Assembly: GCA_016930835.1 (NCBI GenBank)
Contig: JAFGGA010000139.1
Span: 1 to 42,362 of the forward strand
Direction of reading: 5' to 3'
DNA from: Deltaproteobacteria bacterium
Lineage (GTDB): Bacteria > Desulfobacterota > DSM-4660 > Desulfatiglandales > HGW-15
Length of the DNA stretch: 42,362 nucleotides
Each line of letters opens with the position of its first letter. Position 1 is the stretch's first letter. Positions 1 through 6,514 of the stretch are shown in pieces. Both the position numbers and the translations under genes were made by a program. Under the pieces are notes generated by a model, which searched no databases, had not been told where the DNA came from, and worked only from the letters and a program-made list of their open reading frames with translations.

Positions 1-130
1 ATTACCCTCCCGCGCTGACCCATATCAGTCCATCCACATGATTACCCAAAGCAATTCGAACCCCTGTCGTCCCGCTGAAGTCCGGGGGACCTTCGGTAAC
101 ACTCAGGTTAAAATGTCCTGGTTCATTGCA
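1..130. other. Left-edge stretch without a gene
   Basis: I see no supportable gene here. Positions 54-69 repeat, in the same orientation, 16 bases of the T-arm of the neighbouring tRNA-Glu gene (196-211), but the rest of a tRNA is absent. It could be a decayed tRNA end or an attachment-site remnant. It lies just beyond the terminator of the tRNA operon. Confidence 0.4.
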
Positions 131-165
131 ATAAAAAAAGGATTAACTCATCACTGAGTTAATCC
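131..165 (-). terminator. Rho-independent terminator of the tRNA operon
   Basis: A perfect 11-bp stem (140-150 with 155-165) encloses a 4-base loop. Read on the minus strand it is followed by seven T residues (133-139). It lies 15 bases beyond the encoded CCA end of tRNA-Glu, where the tRNA-Lys/tRNA-Glu transcript should stop. Confidence 0.85.
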
Positions 166-179
166 CCCTGTATAATGGA

Positions 180-257
180 TGGCGTCCCCAAGGGGATTCG
201 AACCCCTGTCGCAGGCGTGAAAGGCCTGTGTCCTGGACCGGGCTAGACGATGGGGAC
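180..257 (-). tRNA. tRNA-Glu (anticodon TTC)
   Basis: On the minus strand this folds as a complete tRNA. The acceptor stem starts GTCCCCA, and the T-arm carries GGTTCGAATCC. The anticodon stem CAGGC/GCCTG holds a loop with TTC, which decodes Glu. The discriminator base is G, and CCA is encoded in the DNA (180-182). The sequence closely resembles bacterial tRNA-Glu. It is the second gene of an operon with tRNA-Lys. Confidence 0.96.
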
Positions 258-270
258 GTACTTTTTCTAT

Positions 271-293
271 ATAAAATCGCCAAGCGATTTTAT
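271..293. other. Hairpin between the two tRNA genes
   Basis: A perfect 10-bp inverted repeat (271-280 with 284-293) has a 3-base loop and sits in the 39-base spacer between tRNA-Lys and tRNA-Glu. No T-run follows on the minus strand, so it is more likely a processing signal for separating the two tRNAs than a terminator. That role is inferred. Confidence 0.45.
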
Positions 294-296
294 GAA

Positions 297-373
297 TGGT
301 GGGCCGTGCGAGAATCGAACTCACGACCAACGGATTAAAAGTCCGCTGCTCTACCAAACTGAGCTAACGGCCC
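297..373 (-). tRNA. tRNA-Lys (anticodon TTT)
   Basis: On the minus strand this folds as a complete tRNA starting GGGCCGTTAGCTCAG. The anticodon loop CTTTTAA gives TTT (Lys). The T-arm contains GTTCGATTC, the discriminator is A, and CCA is encoded (297-299). It is the first gene of the tRNA operon, a short distance downstream of a consensus-like promoter at 391-419. Confidence 0.96.
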
Positions 374-390
374 AACGAGAAAAATATTAC

Positions 391-419
391 CATATAATTA
401 GTTTTTTGGCCAATGTCAA
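391..419 (-). promoter_or_regulatory. Promoter of the tRNA-Lys/Glu operon
   Basis: On the minus strand a perfect -35 box TTGACA (419-414) is followed by a 17-base spacer and TATATG (396-391). The -10 end lies about 18 bases upstream of the tRNA-Lys 5' end, which suits a tRNA gene with a very short leader. Confidence 0.7.
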
Positions 420-530
420 AATATTTTTCCTTTATTTTTGTTTTTTATGCTTTTCTGATACACATCAGGGGCTTTAAAGGCTTCAATAAATTTCCTTCAG
501 TTAAACCTAACCCCCCTCCCCCTAACCCAA

Positions 531-684
531 ATGTTGTTGACTTAAGGGAAATCTTATCGGCCCGGTCGTCACCCCGGCGGAGGCCGGGGTCTAGAAGATT
601 CCGGAGACCCTGGATTCCGGCCTCCGCCGGAATGACGGCAGAGGCTTCTGTGCCTAAATTGGGAGATTAATAAGTCAACAACAT
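531..684. repeat. REP-type double hairpin flanked by 14-bp inverted repeats
   Basis: The core (568-636) contains two palindromes: GTCACCCCGG...CCGGGGTC, a spacer, then TGGATTCCGG...CCGGAATGAC. The same two-hairpin design recurs at 3225-3293. This copy is also bounded by a perfect 14-bp inverted repeat (ATGTTGTTGACTTA at 531-544 and its complement at 671-684), giving a MITE-like unit of about 154 bp. A further GC-rich hairpin (696-714) lies just outside. No gene is seen between 374 and 801 apart from the tRNA promoter. Confidence 0.7.
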
Positions 685-801
685 CGCCCCCTAATCCCTC
701 CCACATGGGGAGGGGAATGATTAAGCAATGTGTTCAAGCACCCCCTACCTCCTCTGCCTTCCATGCGTCGGAAGAGAGGATGTCAATGTACCCCATTAAG
801 C

Positions 802-1845
802 TTATTCAACATGAAAAATATTTTTCCGAATCAGATTTAATTCTTCCTGATTCGGCGCATAAGGATAATTCCATTGCTTCACATCGGGCAGACAATTACC
901 GAATGGACGATTACAGGCCACGCGACCGTCGTCCCCATGACAACCAGTGGTCATAAAAGGGACACCATGGTCAATGATCTCGTCTAATGAATCACCATCC
1001 AAGCCAAAATCCGAGATACGGCCGTGGCCGTCAAAATCCATGTCGCTGAAACGACTCAAACCTTCTTCAATAAGATACCGGGCCAATTGTATTCTTAGGT
1101 AGACCGGCCACGGAGGTTGGGGTCGATCCTGGAGCGTGGACCCCTTTTCGGCAAAAAATGAAAACAGATGATTGGACACACCCATCTGCCATAACCTATC
1201 CATGATAGAGACCATCTCCTGCTCGGTCTCTCCCATACCGACCATGAGATGGGCCCCCACTTGAAGGGGGCCGAATATCTCACGGCCCTCCTCAATGGTA
1301 TGCCAGTACCAATCCCATTTGTGAGGGCCGGATACGCCTTTGCCGCGGTATTGATCAAAGAGCTCAGGCGTGGCCAGATCAACGGCGACCCCGATCTTGT
1401 CCACCCCGATATCCTTAAAGCCTTGCAAATGCTCTTTTTTTAAGATCGTGGGGGCGATCAGCACGGATAAAGGAATCCTTGTATCGCGGATGAGCGTCCG
1501 GGCCATATCGAAGGTAGCTTGACGCGATTTTCCGTTGGTGATCATGGAGATGCAGGTCCGCTTGACATATGCCGGGGCCATGTTGATGGCATCGACAACC
1601 TGCTCCAGGGAATAAACGGGCCAGGCCACATGGATGAAGCTTTTATCTCCATAGGTCCCGGGACGCTTTTTGGCCAGCCCGCAATAGGCGCAATTGGCGG
1701 AACACCCTTCCTCAAAATGGACCAGAAGATTCACGCACCTATTGACCGCTCCCCGGTACATCCTTCCCTGCATCAATCCGAGTGAAATGGCCGTGGCATG
1801 GCTTGCTTTGACAAATTCAGGGCTTTCCAGTTTCATGTTCTTCAT
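802..1845 (-). CDS. Radical SAM protein, probable lipoyl-synthase-like (LipS1/LipS2 type)
   Basis: A radical SAM enzyme of about 347 residues. Near residues 48-55 a C-x3-C-x2-C motif (CSANCAYC) would bind the [4Fe-4S] cluster that cleaves S-adenosylmethionine. Three further cysteines near the C-terminus (about residues 302, 311 and 318) could hold an auxiliary Fe-S cluster, as sulfur-inserting enzymes need. It is last in the minus-strand series GcvH-like carrier, lipoate-protein ligase, radical SAM protein. That context fits the two-protein LipS1/LipS2 lipoyl synthases, which act on octanoylated carrier protein. I see only one such gene here, so the partner would have to lie elsewhere. Start choice is uncertain: ATG at 1845 or 1836 or TTG at 1851, with no clear ribosome site. 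The radical SAM family is sure; the substrate is inferred. Confidence 0.72.
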   Translation of the reverse strand: MKNMKLESPEFVKASHATAISLGLMQGRMYRGAVNRCVNLLVHFEEGCSANCAYCGLAKKRPGTYGDKSFIHVAWPVYSLEQVVDAINMAPAYVKRTCISMITNGKSRQATFDMARTLIRDTRIPLSVLIAPTILKKEHLQGFKDIGVDKIGVAVDLATPELFDQYRGKGVSGPHKWDWYWHTIEEGREIFGPLQVGAHLMVGMGETEQEMVSIMDRLWQMGVSNHLFSFFAEKGSTLQDRPQPPWPVYLRIQLARYLIEEGLSRFSDMDFDGHGRISDFGLDGDSLDEIIDHGVPFMTTGCHGDDGRVACNRPFGNCLPDVKQWNYPYAPNQEELNLIRKNIFHVE

Positions 1846-1878
1846 TTTCAAATAATTTACGATATATGGTATACAGTT

Positions 1879-1902
1879 TACGGTTTAAGGCCTTAAACCG
1901 TA
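1879..1902. repeat. 24-bp perfect palindrome between radical SAM gene and lplA
   Basis: TACGGTTTAAGG is followed directly by its reverse complement. Variants of the half-site (ATACCGTATACC, ACCGTAAACC) continue on both sides through about 1865-1935 and fill most of the 92-base spacer. It looks like a dispersed intergenic palindrome. No transposase is associated with it. Confidence 0.6.
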
Positions 1903-1937
1903 TACCGTATACCGTAAACCTTACACCCTATACCGTT

Positions 1938-3017
1938 TTATAATCTGACTTGATTTTCTTTGGCAACGAGTATGGCATCCGTAAGTACCCCCACATCCAA
2001 GCCGTAGATCATATCATCATGCCAGACCGCCGCCAGATTTTGTTCAATCTTTTCCCGTCGGGACGATGTCCATTTGAGCGTGTTTTCCAGGCGCGCAATA
2101 TCCGCTGATGTGGAAAAGAAATCCCCTGTGATCATGACATTCTCTATGGAGCCGCCCGCCAGGGTCAAATAAATCTCCAAAAGCCCCCCCCTTGTCTTAA
2201 CGCGGCCGACACCCATCCGGGTCCGAGGATGCTTATGGGAAAAGATCCATTCCGGGTTGGTGAATCTTTCCTGAATCAGGCGATCAATGGTCTCTTGTTC
2301 CCAATTATCAGGGACGTCATCTTTGAATCTTACCTTAAAATGCTCTTCAAATGATTCCTGAATCGCCTGAACCACCTGCGCCACGGGTACGGCTCGACCT
2401 GTTTCCTGATAAATGGTGGTCATACGCTGGCTGAAACAGTTATAACCTTTATCCTGAAGTTTAATGACAGGGCTGTTCATAATATCCAACATCAAGGGAA
2501 TGTCAAAATTCACAAGAAGACTGGTATGAAAAAGCAGGCTCTTTCCCGTCTCGCCAGCCGCTGATAGACCCGCGATCTTCTTCCCGTTCACTTCAAGATC
2601 ATTTTTGGGGCGAAATTGAGCCTGAACGTTAAACACCCTCAAGGCATCCTTCAAAACGCGGCTCAGGGTTTCAAACAGGCCCCCGATTCCCCTCGGGAGC
2701 TCCGGATAATCGGCGTTGATACCCAAACCAAGGGCCACGATCTCCGGCCCCATAATCACGGTTCCCCCGCCCGTACTCCGCCGGTTATATTCTATGCCCA
2801 GATCCCGGCAGCGATCCAATCTCAGCGCAGCCTGGATGTCCTGATACTTTCCCACGATCGCGGATGGCCTGAAGGTATAAAGATGAAGAATAGGGGGTGA
2901 TTGGTGATACTCCACCGCATGCGGTAACGCATCATCAACGGCAAGCCCCTCAGCAGTGGTGAGGGGCCTTGATAGATCCTTAAAAAGACGCCAAAAGGTA
3001 GGCATGATATAACTCAT
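1938..3017 (-). CDS. lplA: Lipoate-protein ligase A family protein (two-domain)
   Basis: A ligase of about 359 residues that activates lipoate (or octanoate) with ATP and attaches it to the lysine of carrier proteins such as GcvH. The LplA/BirA-fold signature RRSTGGGT is at residues 79-86. The catalytic-lysine region is K-N-D-L-x-V-N-G-K-K-I-A-G, with K147 matching the conserved lysine. FHTSLLVNFD follows near 170. The extra C-terminal part (about 240-359) corresponds to the accessory domain of long LplA proteins, so both halves needed for activation and transfer seem to be on one chain. It lies between a GcvH-like protein and a radical SAM protein, supporting a lipoyl-assembly module. The start may instead be the second Met at residue 5. 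Confidence 0.88.
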   Translation of the reverse strand: MSYIMPTFWRLFKDLSRPLTTAEGLAVDDALPHAVEYHQSPPILHLYTFRPSAIVGKYQDIQAALRLDRCRDLGIEYNRRSTGGGTVIMGPEIVALGLGINADYPELPRGIGGLFETLSRVLKDALRVFNVQAQFRPKNDLEVNGKKIAGLSAAGETGKSLLFHTSLLVNFDIPLMLDIMNSPVIKLQDKGYNCFSQRMTTIYQETGRAVPVAQVVQAIQESFEEHFKVRFKDDVPDNWEQETIDRLIQERFTNPEWIFSHKHPRTRMGVGRVKTRGGLLEIYLTLAGGSIENVMITGDFFSTSADIARLENTLKWTSSRREKIEQNLAAVWHDDMIYGLDVGVLTDAILVAKENQVRL

Positions 3018-3224
3018 CGGGTAAATGACGGTTTTGACAACCGAGACTGAAACAGGTTCGACCTTTAGCGGGAATGATCTGAGATACTGGTTTCTGGATG
3101 CTGGATGCTAGCCCTCTTTATAGGCAAAGACGTTACGTGCTCCTGGATACTGTCACTGGAGTATCCGGCATCCGCCAATGGTGCTGGGTAAAAAACCCGG
3201 ATTGAACGAAAATGAAACGATGTT

Positions 3225-3293
3225 GTCACCCCGGCGAAGGCCTGGGTCCACAAGCCATTGGAAATACTGGATTCCGGCCTCCGCCGGAATGAC
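3225..3293. repeat. REP-type double hairpin (second short copy)
   Basis: This has the same arrangement as the copy at 568-636: GTCACCCCGGCGAAGGCC... hairpin, about 20 bases, then CTGGATTCCGGCCTCCGCCGG... hairpin ending GGAATGAC. It sits in the 350-base gap between lplA and the GcvH-like gene, which otherwise holds only short CATCCAGTATCCAGTAT-like direct and inverted repeats (3085-3110, 3351-3367). No gene is seen in the gap. Confidence 0.7.
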
Positions 3294-3367
3294 GGAAAAG
3301 GCTTATACCCAAGACAAACGATCTATGGATTCCTTAAAGTTTCATACAAGCATCCAGTATCCAGTAT

Positions 3368-3805
3368 TTAGGCCTTGGCCTTTTCCTGCTCCGCGACCTT
3401 GATCTCTTCCTCGATAAAATGGACAACGGCTTCACCCTGCATGAGGCTTTCCAGTTCCGAGTCCAGGTCTTCGGCCTCAATGACCAAGATCCAACCCTCG
3501 CCATAAGGATCTTTATTAATCAGGCTGGTATCCTCTTCCAGGTCTTCATTGATCTCCACGATCTCACCGGAGATCGGCGCCACCAGTTTACCGATCCACT
3601 TCCGTGATTGGATCTTGCCGCAAACCTCCCCCTGCGAGACGTCATCTTCCTCTTCAGGTAGATCAATAAATACAATATCGCCGGCCTCTTTTTGAAAGAA
3701 ATCCGTCATCCCAACCGTGACCTTCTTACCTTCCACGCGCGCCCAGCTATGATCCTTATGATAATAAAGCTCATCAGGCATGTTATATCCTTTTATATCC
3801 GCCAT
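3368..3805 (-). CDS. GcvH-like lipoyl carrier protein
   Basis: A small lipoyl-domain protein of 145 residues. Its core resembles the H protein of the glycine cleavage system: HSWARVEGKKVTVGMTDF near residue 19, then GKIQSRKWIGKLVAPISGE at 63-81. K69 aligns with the lipoylated lysine. The tail beyond about residue 125 is longer and more charged than in typical H proteins of about 129 residues. The start at 3805 is chosen because a strong AAAGGAGG site lies 9 bases upstream; an upstream extension in the same frame has no support. No gcvT or gcvP is nearby. The neighbours are a lipoate ligase and a radical SAM protein, so this may be a dedicated lipoate-binding carrier rather than a glycine-cleavage subunit. 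Confidence 0.85.
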   Translation of the reverse strand: MADIKGYNMPDELYYHKDHSWARVEGKKVTVGMTDFFQKEAGDIVFIDLPEEEDDVSQGEVCGKIQSRKWIGKLVAPISGEIVEINEDLEEDTSLINKDPYGEGWILVIEAEDLDSELESLMQGEAVVHFIEEEIKVAEQEKAKA

Positions 3806-3932
3806 ATCCTTATCTCCTCCTTTAATAAAATCCTTGTATTGGTTGGATTTCCATAACGCGGCCATGCCGCTATCAAAAAAATCCTTCAAAAATCGTAACA
3901 ATTCAGATCTTTTCAAAACCCAAATATTGACA

Positions 3933-4109
3933 GTCTCATAAAAGGCGGAAAACACCTGTTTTGGTCATTCCGGCCTGCCTGTGCGTGTCCGCACGCAGAC
4001 AGGCGAAGGCCGGAATCCAGTCTTTTCAAATAGTTATAGGAACTCTGGACCCAGGCTGTAGTCTATCCCATACTTGATACGGGACCGGGGTGACGACTTT
4101 TTACGAGAC
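3933..4109. repeat. MITE-like element, copy 1
   Basis: The element is about 177 bp and bounded by imperfect inverted ends: GTCTCATAAAAGGCGG at 3933-3948 and CGACTTTTTACGAGAC at 4094-4109. Inside are two palindromic arms: one from GTCATTCCGGCCTGCC to GGCCGGAATCC (3964-4018), the other from CTGGACCCAGG to GGGGTGACGAC (4044-4097). An inverted second copy lies at 36436-36605. It encodes no protein. Confidence 0.7.
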
Positions 4110-4120
4110 CATCAAACATT

Positions 4121-4228
4121 GGATTCCGCGATCAAGTCGCGGAATGACGGGCAAAAAACAAAAATGACAAGTTACTGTTCCGTAACCGTGAACGATATTG
4201 GTCATTCCGCGACTTGATCGCGGAATCC
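4121..4228. repeat. Element with 28-bp perfect inverted ends
   Basis: The 28 bases at 4121-4148 (GGATTCCGCGATCAAGTCGC... ending AATGAC) are repeated exactly as their reverse complement at 4201-4228. Each arm is itself almost a palindrome around GATCAAGTC. About 52 bases lie between the arms. The 489-base gap between hisD and the GcvH-like gene is therefore made largely of repeats. Confidence 0.75.
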
Positions 4229-4294
4229 ATGAATTTGGCCAAAGTTTTTCAAAAATCTAAGATCATACCAAAAATCAAAGAGGATCCGCACATA

Positions 4295-5587
4295 CTATTG
4301 AAACCTTGTCTTTACGGCCTTTGCGTGAATAGGCAGGCCCTCCGCCTCGGCCAGTGTCACGACCACATCCTTGAGGCTGGCTAGACCTTCCTTACTCAGA
4401 TATTGAAAAGTCGGCTTTTTGATAAAGTCATCCACGGATAAACCTGAAAACATACGGGCACACTGGCCTGTGGGCAGGACATGGTTGGTCCCTGATGCGT
4501 AATCGCCCACGGGCACCGGGGCATAAGGTCCCAGGAAGATCGACCCGGCATGCCGGATCTTATTCAATGTGATAAAAGGCTCCCTGGTCATGATCTGTAG
4601 ATGCTCAGCGGCATACTCGTTCGTAAAATCAATGGCCTGTTCCATATCTTTCGCCACAAGAACATAAGAATGTTTATTCAAAGATGATTCAAAGATCTCT
4701 TTCCTGGGCAAGAATTCAAATTCCTTATTGATCCGCTCGCAGACATCTTTTGCCAGCTTTTCCGAAGTGGTGACCAGCACGGCCGCGGAATCGGGATCAT
4801 GCTCGATCTGTGACAGGAAATCCACGGCTATATATTCGGCATTGCCGCTCTCATCTGCAAGAATGAGGGCCTCGCTCGGGCCAGCGGGTGAATCGATATC
4901 CACCTGACCATAGACCGCCATCTTGGCCGCCGTGACATACTTGTTACCGGGTCCTACGATCTTGTCCACCTTTGGGATGGTTTGTGTACCATATGCCATA
5001 CTGGCCACGCCCCAGGGACCTCCCACCTTGAAGATTCGATCACATTGCGCGACATCAGCGGCCACCAGGGTATAAGGATTGGCAACCATCCCTTTATTGG
5101 GTGGGGTCACCGCCACCACCTTCCGGACCCCTGCCACTTTTGCGGGGAGCACTGTCATGAGTATGGAACTGGGGTAAGCCGCCGTTCCCCCGGGGATATA
5201 GCAACCCACGCTATCCATGGCCCTTGTGACACGGCCCGCCAGGATGCCGTCCGATATCTCTATGGACCACATGTCCCTTTCCTTTTGGGCCCGGTGAAAT
5301 TTGATAATGTTTTCTGCCGCTATCTTCAAACATTCAACGATCCTGGGGCCCACATGCTTATAGGCCTCTTCAATCTCTTCTTCCGTCACCTCTAGGTCGG
5401 CCTCGGTGATGTTGGATTTATGCTTTTTATAATGCGCTAAAGTGACCGCATCGCCGTTATCCCTGATGTCCTCCACGATTCGACGCGTATCTTCATAGAT
5501 CGCGTGAATATCCTCCATGGATCTTTCCATAATGCCTCGGTATCTCTCAGGACTTAACGCATCAATTTTTTCGGGTTTTAAGGTCAT
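4295..5587 (-). CDS. hisD: Histidinol dehydrogenase
   Basis: A 430-residue enzyme for the last two steps of histidine synthesis, the NAD-dependent oxidation of L-histidinol to L-histidine. Family motifs are present in order: VGCYIPGGTAAYPSS, KVDKIVGPGNKYVTAAK, GPSEALILADE, QIEHDPDSA, EYAAEHLQI (the E-H pair matching the catalytic Glu/His), and GDYASGTNHVLPTG near the end. Length is normal. It starts 18 bases after the stop of the Nudix gene and is probably co-transcribed. No other his gene is in the window. HisD-like paralogues such as sulfopropanediol dehydrogenases exist, but the motif set here looks like ordinary HisD. Confidence 0.92.
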   Translation of the reverse strand: MTLKPEKIDALSPERYRGIMERSMEDIHAIYEDTRRIVEDIRDNGDAVTLAHYKKHKSNITEADLEVTEEEIEEAYKHVGPRIVECLKIAAENIIKFHRAQKERDMWSIEISDGILAGRVTRAMDSVGCYIPGGTAAYPSSILMTVLPAKVAGVRKVVAVTPPNKGMVANPYTLVAADVAQCDRIFKVGGPWGVASMAYGTQTIPKVDKIVGPGNKYVTAAKMAVYGQVDIDSPAGPSEALILADESGNAEYIAVDFLSQIEHDPDSAAVLVTTSEKLAKDVCERINKEFEFLPRKEIFESSLNKHSYVLVAKDMEQAIDFTNEYAAEHLQIMTREPFITLNKIRHAGSIFLGPYAPVPVGDYASGTNHVLPTGQCARMFSGLSVDDFIKKPTFQYLSKEGLASLKDVVVTLAEAEGLPIHAKAVKTRFQ

Positions 5588-5605
5588 CTTTTCTTTTTTC
5601 TCCTC

Positions 5606-6124
5606 TCATTGTTTTACACCTCGAAATGAACAATAATCTTTTAAGGCGTCTGTCGTACTTTGGAAAGCAAGGTCTTCCCATGGAATGACATTCGGTTCAA
5701 CCAGTTTTGCCTCGAATACCTCGTCCCCGTTTACCAGGTCTCCACCTGTATATTCGGCAATATAAAAGACCATGGCCTCGACCGTCCCCGGGTAGGAATA
5801 AACACCCAAAAGCCTTTTTATTCGAATGTCAATCCCGCATTCCTCCCTGGTTTCCCGAAGGGCTGCCGCATCGACCACTTCACCGCGATCCACATACCCT
5901 CCCGGAACCACCCATTTCCCTTTTTGGGGTTCTATGGCTCGTTTGAGAAGAACGATCTTTCCGTTCATCTCCACAATCACACAGGCCACAAGCTTCGGAT
6001 CAAGATAAAATATAAAGTGACATTGAGAACAAACCAACCGGGCCGGCTCGAATTCCTTCAAGGTGGAAGAAATCAATTTTGCGCCGCAAACCGGACAAAA
6101 TCGAAATGTGTACCCATGATGCAT
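5606..6124 (-). CDS. Nudix hydrolase with N-terminal zinc ribbon
   Basis: A 172-residue Nudix pyrophosphohydrolase. C10, C13, C32 and C35 form a zinc ribbon. The Nudix box G-x5-E-x7-R-E-U-x-E-E-x-G-U is complete at residues 76-98 (GGYVDRGEVV...REECGI), so metal binding should be intact. Zinc-ribbon Nudix proteins commonly act on NADH or ADP-ribose-type substrates, but the substrate cannot be read from the sequence. The ATG at 6124 has GGAG 5 bases upstream. It is the first gene of a pair with hisD. Confidence 0.88.
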   Translation of the reverse strand: MHHGYTFRFCPVCGAKLISSTLKEFEPARLVCSQCHFIFYLDPKLVACVIVEMNGKIVLLKRAIEPQKGKWVVPGGYVDRGEVVDAAALRETREECGIDIRIKRLLGVYSYPGTVEAMVFYIAEYTGGDLVNGDEVFEAKLVEPNVIPWEDLAFQSTTDALKDYCSFRGVKQ

Positions 6125-6414
6125 CGGGACTCCAAGGTTCGTTGATCATGCTTCTGGGGCAAATGATCCTCTTTTATTTTTATAAAATATCCTCAAAAAA
6201 CGGTTCGATAACCATGTTATATACCATCGGTGTCCAAAATAGATTCGATTCGTCGCGGTGATGAGGGCGAACAAAAAGCAACGTCGATTTTCGGGTGTGA
6301 ACTTGAAAAGAGATCCCCGCACCCCCGAATATCATTTTTGGACAGGTGTGATACCATACAATAATGTCTTATCAGATATAATATTTTTTGCCAATATTGA
6401 AGGAAAAAAGAATC
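6125..6414. other. Intergenic stretch upstream of the Nudix gene
   Basis: AT-rich sequence without a supportable gene. It contains a separated inverted repeat (TGTCCAAAA at 6231-6239 and its complement around 6336-6344) with partly matching flanks. No convincing promoter for the Nudix-hisD pair was found. Confidence 0.4.
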
Positions 6415-6454
6415 AAAAAGGGCCTTAAAAGTCCATAATGAACCTTTAAGGCCC
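6415..6454 (-). terminator. Terminator downstream of clpB
   Basis: A 10-bp stem GGGCCTTAAA/TTTAAGGCCC (6420-6429 with 6445-6454) has a 15-base loop. On the minus strand it is followed by TTTTTG. It lies about 60 bases beyond the clpB stop and is oriented to end clpB transcription. Confidence 0.7.
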
Positions 6455-6514
6455 CATAGGTTCTAAAATGAATCGATTTGTCGATGCTTTTCTGGCTTGG
6501 AATGGTAAATCGGG

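Noticed and set aside
3225-4228. CRISPR array
   Set aside because: The repeats are palindromic pairs in both orientations with irregular spacing, not regularly spaced direct repeats, and no cas gene is present.
3806-4294. Glycine riboswitch upstream of the GcvH-like gene
   Set aside because: The sequence here consists of dispersed palindromes, and no glycine-aptamer core was recognised.
4295-5587. HisD homologue acting as sulfopropanediol dehydrogenase
   Set aside because: The motif set (GPGNKYVTAAK, EYAAEHL, GDYASGTNHVLPTG) matches ordinary histidinol dehydrogenase, and no sulfonate genes are adjacent.
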